From: an uncultured Actinomycetes bacterium
Lineage (GTDB): Bacteria; Actinomycetota; Thermoleophilia; Miltoncostaeales; Miltoncostaeaceae
DNA length: 7,298 bases
Reading direction: 5' to 3'
Assembly (NCBI GenBank): GCA_937862675.1
Contig: CALMEC010000399.1
Span: forward strand, 1-7,298
Shown here: positions 1-7,298 of the stretch, piece by piece
Numbering within the stretch: the first letter of the stretch is position 1
Layout of the letters: the number at the start of each line of letters is the position of its first letter
Made by a program: the position numbers and the translations under genes
The notes under the pieces: generated by a model
What the model was told of the DNA's origin: nothing
The model's input: only the letters and a program-made list of their open reading frames with translations
Database searches by the model: none

Positions 1-1835
1 CGCAACAGTGCAGCGAAGTCGGTCGACTCCACGGTGTCGAGCACGCGTCCCTTGCTGCCGCGCACGAGGCTCTTCAGTCGTGTCGCCATGGCGGCGGCAA
101 CGTTGCGGGCATCGCCCACGTAGTCGGCCTCGGCGAACGCCTCCTCGAAGCAGGCCATCACCGTCCGCAGCGACGGCGGAGTCAGTCCATCGTCGACGGT
201 GGAGTCGTGATCCCAGCCGGCGCGCCGGTAGGCCCGCTCGATGGCGTCCTCCAAGAGCTGCGGAAGAGGAGGCCACAGCGGCAGCGCAGCCTTCAGCGAC
301 GCCAGCACCGCGTTGGCCTGCACCTCCATGCGCACGCCTGATGGAGGTGCCAGAGGGTTCAATCGCATCGGTGCCACGTCGTCCCGTCCTAGGGCGATCA
401 CTCGGAGCTCGTCCATGCCCGGTGCGTCCATGAGGGTTCGATACTCGCTCTTGGTCGGCTCGATGACGAGGAACGGGATACCGTGGTCGCGCCACAGCGA
501 CGTGAGGATGCTGAGCACTGTTGTCGTCTTCCCAGATCCGGGAGTCCCCGCCACGAGCACGTGGCGGTTGACGGCATCCAGCGGCAGCTTGGCCGACGCG
601 ACCGGCGACCCCTCGTGGATCACCTGTCCGAGGACGACCCCGTCACCGCCGGAGTCGAGATCGGCAAGCATCGCGCGACGAGGAGCGTGACGGCGCGCTC
701 TCGGCATACCCGGGACGCCCTGCTCGTCAGGTACAGGAAGCATCAGAAGGCCGCCGGCTTCTTCTTCGGTGAAGAAGTACGGCAACCGTTGAATCACGAA
801 CGGTGGCTCTCCGTACTGCCCCTGCCAGATCTCGTGGCGATAGCGAGGAAGGACTAGGCCGGAGTCGACTGAGGAGTACTGCTCATGCGGTTGAAGATCG
901 CTGACGATCTTGAAGGCGTTCCCATGAGCCTGTTGCCCCGGGTCATCGGCGTCAGTGATGATCGCACCCACCATCGACGCCAGCCGTATGAGGTCGTCAT
1001 GGTGTGCGTATACGCCGATCCGAGCGACGACGCCGACCCTCCCGTCAAGCCGACCCCATATGCGAAGGACATCTTCCGCAGCAGCATCGGCTGGGACAGT
1101 ACGTAGATTGCCGAAGAAGTCGTAGTCCTGCTGGGGCTCTGCCACATGGCGAGCGACGGTGCAGATGTGGTCGACTGCCAAGCGTTCCACATCCGTCAGC
1201 ACCGTTGGAATGAGTGTCACACTGACATACCCCGGGTACCGCGTCCTCGCGAGGCCGACGGGAAGCCGCGGCCACCCCCTTCCGCTTCCACCCATGGGAT
1301 GGGGGAGATAGTAGAACGTCGCAATATCTGCCGGCACGAACGACGCAGTGGGACGAACTTCCTCCAACCGTTCGATCTCGACCCAGCCCTCCCGGCTGAG
1401 ATCGAGGTCCGTGTGGAGGTTCGAGCGTGGAGCACCGACCTCATAGCCAGGAGGAAGAAGAGAGGCGACGTTCTGAAGAAGCTTGACCGCGACTTCACGT
1501 GCCGCCGCCGGCGACCGCCCGAGACCACGCGCGACAAGGACCATCCGAAGAGATGGATCGCCGCCCCAGAGGTATCGGATTTCCAACGCACCAACGTTGT
1601 GCCATGCACGTAACCCACGAACGAGATGCGTGGCCAGCCTACGCTGCTCGTCTACCGCCGAGGCTTCATCGACGCCTTCTTCTCGTCCCGGAACCGACAT
1701 GACTTCACCAGCAACGGCGATCCAATGCGCGCCGGTGACAGGCAGTTCACCCGTTTCGTCACGCCAGATCTCCGGCGCTGTTGTCGAATAGAGAACGCTC
1801 GGCGGATCATCGATGTGGGCCGGCAGATTCGTCAC
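1..1835 (-). CDS. HerA/FtsK-superfamily (DUF87-like) ATPase, 3' end beyond window
   Basis: The frame is open for 611 codons from a GTG at 1835 to the left edge. Residues 430-437 read GTPGSGKT, a Walker A P-loop, followed at about 456-466 by LVIEPTKSEYR. In the HerA/DUF87 group of FtsK-like ATPases a similar strand (hydrophobic, then E/D-P-x-K-x-E-Y) follows the P-loop. Just before the P-loop are LGQVIHEGSPV and LPLDAVNRHVLVAG, and at about 340-365 YFFTEEEAGGLLMLPVP and GVPGMP; these also fit that group. The first 330 residues form an N-terminal region I cannot assign. Such proteins are hexameric motors acting on DNA or protein. Walker B and the arginine finger would lie outside the window, so activity cannot be confirmed. 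The GTG lies 15 nt after the stop of the membrane-protein gene, in the same frame, with no good Shine-Dalgarno, which suggests translational coupling. The ATPase assignment is strong; the biological role is unknown. Confidence 0.88.
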   Translation of the reverse strand, partial: MTNLPAHIDDPPSVLYSTTAPEIWRDETGELPVTGAHWIAVAGEVMSVPGREEGVDEASAVDEQRRLATHLVRGLRAWHNVGALEIRYLWGGDPSLRMVLVARGLGRSPAAAREVAVKLLQNVASLLPPGYEVGAPRSNLHTDLDLSREGWVEIERLEEVRPTASFVPADIATFYYLPHPMGGSGRGWPRLPVGLARTRYPGYVSVTLIPTVLTDVERLAVDHICTVARHVAEPQQDYDFFGNLRTVPADAAAEDVLRIWGRLDGRVGVVARIGVYAHHDDLIRLASMVGAIITDADDPGQQAHGNAFKIVSDLQPHEQYSSVDSGLVLPRYRHEIWQGQYGEPPFVIQRLPYFFTEEEAGGLLMLPVPDEQGVPGMPRARRHAPRRAMLADLDSGGDGVVLGQVIHEGSPVASAKLPLDAVNRHVLVAGTPGSGKTTTVLSILTSLWRDHGIPFLVIEPTKSEYRTLMDAPGMDELRVIALGRDDVAPMRLNPLAPPSGVRMEVQANAVLASLKAALPLWPPLPQLLEDAIERAYRRAGWDHDSTVDDGLTPPSLRTVMACFEEAFAEADYVGDARNVAAAMATRLKSLVRGSKGRVLDTVESTDFAALL

Positions 1836-1850
1836 AGAACCCAGGCGCCG

Positions 1851-2096
1851 CTAGTCGTCGTCGCCGAGGATTCGGCTAGCCAGCTCGGCATCGTCCAGTT
1901 GCTCACCCTGGCGTTGTTTCCTTCGCATAAGCGCACCAATCAAGACGATCGGCCATGCAAAGCCATAGCAGAGGCCAACAAACCTACGTTGGACGGGGCT
2001 CTGCGACTTGTCTGTCTTCTTCGCCCAGAAGAAGGGACTTGACACAAGCGCCACCCCGATCCAAATGAGTACAAGAGTCAGCGTGAATGCTTCCAT
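1851..2096 (-). CDS. small protein with two membrane segments (81 aa)
   Basis: I do not recognise this protein. Two hydrophobic stretches are clear: residues about 4-24 (FTLTLVLIWIGVALVSSPFF) and about 39-57 (FVGLCYGFAWPIVLIGALM). The loop between them (AKKTDKSQSPVQRR) is basic, as is the segment after the second helix (RRKQRQ). An acidic tail ends in GDDD. The predicted form is a membrane hairpin with most of its charge cytoplasmic. The ATG is preceded by GGAG with 7-nt spacing, a convincing ribosome binding site. It is the middle gene of the operon, 29 nt after the 155-aa gene and 15 nt before the ATPase GTG. An obvious inference is that it recruits the ATPase to the membrane. Base composition is low for this genome (53% GC over 1921-1980). 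Confidence 0.78.
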   Translation of the reverse strand: MEAFTLTLVLIWIGVALVSSPFFWAKKTDKSQSPVQRRFVGLCYGFAWPIVLIGALMRRKQRQGEQLDDAELASRILGDDD

Positions 2097-2125
2097 AAGG
2101 CCACTCCAGTCGATATTCAGATTTC

Positions 2126-2593
2126 CTAGAGACCAAGGAAGCCGCCTGAGCCCTTGCGGCCGTCCGACCTCCCGTCCACGATCTGCTGCATAGCGGGTTG
2201 GACCGCATAGATATGAATTGACTCCGCAATCTGCATCACGATGTCAGCGTCACGTTCCGACGCCCCGCCGATCCCCAGAACTCTGCGACTCGCACGATCG
2301 CCTCCGACGAGATACCAGCCGAGTCGGAGCATTGCTCCTGATGGTTCTGCATAGTGAGCCGTCTTGTAGAACCTGAGACGCTTCTCGGTGGGCTCGGCGA
2401 CAAGACAAGGAACCTTCTGAACTCGAATTCCGGACACCATGACAAGCTTGTCCATCTGGAGAGCCACTGGGAGCCCGGCGTTCGTGACTCCTTGGGCTAC
2501 GGCCTTCAAATACGTCTCCGCCTGATCGGCGGCGCCTGGGATGGAGTCGCTGAACATCTGCAGGACTGTTCCGTCGTTGATCCTTATCGCCAC
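2126..2593 (-). CDS. hypothetical soluble protein, first gene of ATPase operon
   Basis: I do not recognise this family. The 155-residue product has no signal peptide or membrane helix. It appears to contain an alpha segment (residues about 15-37, AADQAETYLKAVAQGVTNAG), beta-rich stretches (LPVALQMDKLVMVSGIRV, then VPCLVAEPTEKRLRFYKTAH), a WYLVGG turn and a helix near DADIVMQIAESIHIY. The C-terminus is glycine-rich and basic (DGRSDGRKGSGGFLGL). The start is chosen as GTG at 2593 because GGAAGG sits 8 nt upstream; a TTG at 2596, adding one residue, has only 5-nt spacing and is less likely. A near-consensus promoter lies just upstream. Its place as first gene in a unit with a membrane peptide and a HerA-like ATPase suggests it is an effector, adaptor or substrate of that motor; this is inference only. 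Confidence 0.8.
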   Translation of the reverse strand: MAIRINDGTVLQMFSDSIPGAADQAETYLKAVAQGVTNAGLPVALQMDKLVMVSGIRVQKVPCLVAEPTEKRLRFYKTAHYAEPSGAMLRLGWYLVGGDRASRRVLGIGGASERDADIVMQIAESIHIYAVQPAMQQIVDGRSDGRKGSGGFLGL

Positions 2594-2602
2594 CAACTAC
2601 CC
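2594..2602 (-). promoter_or_regulatory. ribosome binding site deciding the GTG start of the operon's first gene
   Basis: Reading on the minus strand, GGAAGGGG is followed by TAGTTG and then GTG. The purine-rich element is placed best for the GTG at 2593 (about 8 nt from GGAAGG) rather than the adjacent in-frame TTG at 2596. The interval given runs from the chosen start back into this element. Confidence 0.5.
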
Positions 2603-2637
2603 CTTCCCGAGTCTCCACCCCTTTGAGTGCGTGCGGG

Positions 2638-2666
2638 ATGCTAGGCGTCATGTATTGCCGTGTCAA
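2638..2666 (-). promoter_or_regulatory. sigma-70-type promoter of the ATPase operon
   Basis: On the minus strand a perfect -35 box TTGACA (2666-2661) is followed after exactly 17 nt by TAGCAT (2643-2638), which keeps the TA...T of a -10 box. Transcription would start near 2631, giving a leader of about 38 nt before the GTG at 2593. This is the best promoter match in the window. The -35 box is overlapped by one of the CACGGCAA repeats, so repression is the likely mode of control. Confidence 0.72.
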
Positions 2667-2684
2667 CTCTTGCCGTGGCATAAG
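2655..2684 (+). promoter_or_regulatory. weak candidate promoter for the HTH gene
   Basis: TTGCCG (2655-2660) and CATAAG (2679-2684) are separated by 18 nt and each matches 4 of 6 consensus bases. The predicted start near 2691 would leave about 20 nt before the GTG at 2711. Because the putative -35 is itself a TTGCCGTG repeat, autoregulation would follow. The match is poor enough to be coincidental. Confidence 0.25.
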
Positions 2685-2701
2685 CAGCGACGGTACGGCA
2701 A
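2655..2701. promoter_or_regulatory. candidate operator: three TTGCCGT-type half sites in the divergent promoter region
   Basis: On the plus strand TTGCCGTG occurs at 2655-2662 and 2670-2677, 15 bp apart, and the inverted element ACGGCAA lies at 2695-2701. The first copy overlaps the -35 box of the operon promoter and the second lies directly upstream of it. The spacing and location suit a repressor binding cooperatively to block the minus-strand promoter and perhaps its own. The protein encoded at 2711 is the natural candidate. Binding is inferred; the repeats are directly visible. Confidence 0.5.
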
Positions 2702-2710
2702 CGTGGTTTT

Positions 2711-3085
2711 GTGGACAACGCGCAATTTGCGGAACGATTGGCCGAAGCCCGGCGCCGAACCGGCACCCAGGAGGCCGTTGCCCGCGCACTGAACATGGGC
2801 GTGCACCTGCTCCAGCGATGGGAGGCCGGAGAGGTGCGGCCGCGCCTCGACCGCCTGTACGCGTTCTGCCAGACGACGAACGCCTCCGCCGACTACCTTC
2901 TGGGCCTGCACGACGACGCCGACGCACGTATCCCGCCCACGGCCCAGACCGCAGGTGACTCGGCTACGTCAACGGCCGAAGATGCTCGCCGCACTCTCGG
3001 AGGTCGATCGCGATCGACCCAATCGTCTCAACCACGAAGCGACGGTACGGGTCGCAAGGGTCGATCTCCGAGATCACCCGAGTGA
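2711..3085 (+). CDS. Cro/C1 (XRE)-type helix-turn-helix regulator; C-terminal third doubtful
   Basis: Residues 1-66 form a compact Cro/C1-like domain: FAERLAEARRR (helix 1), TQEAVARALNM and VHLLQRWEAGEVRP (helix-turn-helix, about 19-45), LDRLYAFCQTTNASADYLLGL (closing helices). The W-E-x-G turn and the SADYLLGL-type ending are typical of phage-repressor-like XRE domains. The start is a GTG without a clear Shine-Dalgarno. It is divergent from the ATPase operon and shares about 114-118 bp with it, so it probably regulates that operon through the TTGCCGT elements. Third-position GC is 69 of 84 codons up to residue 84 but only 18 of 40 from residue 85 to the stop, exactly where the frame runs antisense to another ORF. 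The Ser/Arg/Gly-rich tail is therefore probably not selected sequence, and the ancestral 3' end may have been lost. Confidence 0.8.
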   Translation: MDNAQFAERLAEARRRTGTQEAVARALNMGVHLLQRWEAGEVRPRLDRLYAFCQTTNASADYLLGLHDDADARIPPTAQTAGDSATSTAEDARRTLGGRSRSTQSSQPRSDGTGRKGRSPRSPE

Positions 3086-3179
3086 GATCCCGTGCAGCAG
3101 CCAGGAACGCCTCGGACGCTGTGAGCCCGGATTCGTCACCGGGATGTGGAAATGGAGAGACCGTCACCGGTGCCGACAT
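2964..3179 (-). CDS. small hypothetical protein (71 aa), antisense to the HTH gene tail
   Basis: I do not recognise it. The product has a Pro-rich start (residues about 4-14) and then amphipathic helices (SEAFLAAARDLTRVISEI and YRRFVVETIGSIAIDLRECG), with two cysteines and no membrane segment. Its reading of the 2964-3085 overlap is more coding-like than that of the opposing HTH tail: 31 of 39 codons end in G or C against 18 of 40. Against it, no Shine-Dalgarno precedes the ATG at 3179, the first in-frame start after a TGA, and it is short. It may be an intact small gene or the 3' remnant of a larger one disrupted by the event that brought in the HTH gene. It follows metH on the same strand, 187 nt downstream. 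Confidence 0.5.
   Translation of the reverse strand: MSAPVTVSPFPHPGDESGLTASEAFLAAARDLTRVISEIDPCDPYRRFVVETIGSIAIDLRECGEHLRPLT
3002..3019. repeat. 18-bp perfect palindrome
   Basis: GGTCGATCGCGATCGACC equals its own reverse complement over all 18 bases. It lies where the HTH reading frame has lost codon bias and inside the opposing 71-aa ORF (codons for about GSIAIDLR). It could be a protein binding site, a recombination site or chance in a region rich in CGATCG. The GGTCGATC half recurs at 3059-3066. Confidence 0.6.
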
Positions 3180-3305
3180 TAGGACGACGTCGGCGACTGC
3201 CGCAAGTGAGTGTCACCGAATCGTTCGCATGACGCGACACCGCCATTGATCACATCGTCGAAGTCACACGGATCGGCACGCTCCTGAATCGCAGTGGGCC
3301 CCATT

Positions 3306-3338
3306 CCGATGGAACCATCGGGCGTCCCAGGGCCCGAT
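3306..3338 (-). terminator. overlapping inverted repeats downstream of metH, possible terminator
   Basis: Two inverted repeats share the bases 3317-3321: CCGATGG/CCATCGG (3306-3312 and 3315-3321) and ATCGGGC/GCCCGAT (3317-3323 and 3332-3338, 8-nt loop). They cannot form at once. They begin 29 bases beyond the metH stop, where a terminator is expected. No U-tract follows on either strand, which is common for terminators in high-GC actinobacteria but lowers certainty. The rest of 3180-3366 shows no gene. Confidence 0.42.
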
Positions 3339-3366
3339 CGCGTCCCGGTTCCTCATCGTCTGGGTT

Positions 3367-7050
<3,684 letters not shown>

Positions 7051-7056
7051 CCCCGA

Positions 7057-7085
7057 AGCGTATCGAAGAAACCGGAGTTATCCCC
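7057..7085 (-). promoter_or_regulatory. candidate metH promoter giving a leaderless or near-leaderless transcript
   Basis: On the minus strand GATACGCT (7064-7057) contains TACGCT, a TA...T-type -10 box, ending 6 nt before the metH ATG. Transcription would therefore begin at or next to the start codon, consistent with the missing Shine-Dalgarno. The -35 position is weak (GGGGAT or TGGGGA at 17-18 nt). Read-through from the upstream gene is the alternative. Confidence 0.3.
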
Positions 7086-7105
7086 AGCCGGAATGCCGGG
7101 ATTCG

Positions 7106-7298
7106 TCAGGCGGCGGCCGGTGGATCGCCACCGAGCAGTTCGTCCAGTATCGCCGGCAGCTTCCGCACGATGGCCCCGCGCGAGACCACGACATCGGCCC
7201 CGGCGTCATGTGCCTGGCCGATGAGCTCCTCGCGTGTGTGGGCGCAGAACCCGGCGATGGGCAGATCGGAGGTGGCGGGGTCCGCGCGAAGGGCGGCG
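7106..7298 (-). CDS. C-terminal end of a response-regulator receiver-like protein (5' end beyond window)
   Basis: The last 63 codons are visible, ending in TGA. The residues LPIAGFCAHTREELIGQAHDAG, then ADVVVSRGAIVRKLPAILDELL, follow the end of a CheY-like fold: beta-4 (LPIAGFC), alpha-4, beta-5 (ADVVVSR) and a final helix. The cysteine-histidine in FCAH and the serine-arginine in place of the usual lysine after beta-5 suggest a degenerate, possibly phosphate-independent receiver. No output domain follows; the protein ends after an Ala/Pro tail (GGDPPAAA). It precedes metH on the same strand by 55 nt and may be cotranscribed with it. The fold assignment rests on a short fragment. Confidence 0.65.
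   Translation of the reverse strand, partial: AALRADPATSDLPIAGFCAHTREELIGQAHDAGADVVVSRGAIVRKLPAILDELLGGDPPAAA

Noticed and set aside
8..857. Overlapping plus-strand frames opposite the ATPase P-loop region
   Set aside because: They are antisense to a continuous minus frame carrying GTPGSGKT; their products are Arg/Pro-rich and unstructured.
1146..1618. Plus frame 1146-1613 and minus frame 1217-1618
   Set aside because: The continuous ATPase frame passes through this stretch with sensible protein sequence; these are shadows in other frames.
2250..2927. 225-codon minus-strand frame spanning the divergent promoter
   Set aside because: It is Arg/Gly-rich, out of frame with the 155-aa gene and antisense to the HTH domain, and it would run through a strong promoter.
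7087..7100. CCGG-AATG-CCGG hairpin as a terminator for the receiver-like gene
   Set aside because: The stem is only 4 bp with no U-tract, which is expected by chance in such GC-rich DNA.
7051..7105. Cobalamin riboswitch upstream of metH
   Set aside because: The gap is far too short for a B12 aptamer, and no B12-box-like sequence is seen.

Overview
The window looks like a high-GC actinobacterial chromosome. metH is GC-rich (for example 78% over 3841-3900) with strong G/C preference at third codon positions, starts include GTG, and one promoter matches the sigma-70 consensus well. A Microbacteriaceae-like host is my guess from general composition; no rRNA or other phylogenetic marker is present.

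Right half (3367-7298, minus strand): a complete cobalamin-dependent methionine synthase gene (metH, 1227 codons) with all four modules and their key residues intact. Upstream of it lies the 3' end of a small protein whose last 63 residues resemble the end of a CheY-like receiver fold. Only 55 bases separate the two genes, so no cobalamin or SAM riboswitch fits between them.

Left half (1-2710): an accessory-looking three-gene operon on the minus strand. It encodes an unrecognised soluble protein of about 155 residues, an 81-residue protein with two membrane segments, and a large HerA/FtsK-type (DUF87-like) P-loop ATPase that runs off the left edge. The operon has a near-consensus promoter (TTGACA, 17 nt, TAGCAT). 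Copies of an 8-bp element (CACGGCAA on the minus strand) overlap and flank the -35 box. A Cro/C1-type helix-turn-helix gene is transcribed divergently from the same 114-118-bp region and is the obvious candidate regulator. A motor ATPase, a membrane peptide and an unknown partner under phage-repressor-style control form the most interesting unit here. It could be a defence, DNA-processing or translocation module; the sequence does not decide which.

Middle (2960-3366): a junction zone. The 3' third of the HTH reading frame loses its codon bias exactly where it becomes antisense to a small, better-biased minus-strand ORF (2964-3179). An 18-bp perfect palindrome lies inside that overlap. Between this ORF and the metH stop are two overlapping, mutually exclusive inverted repeats that may terminate metH. 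The drop in GC and codon bias left of metH suggests an inserted or rapidly exchanging segment next to a core gene.
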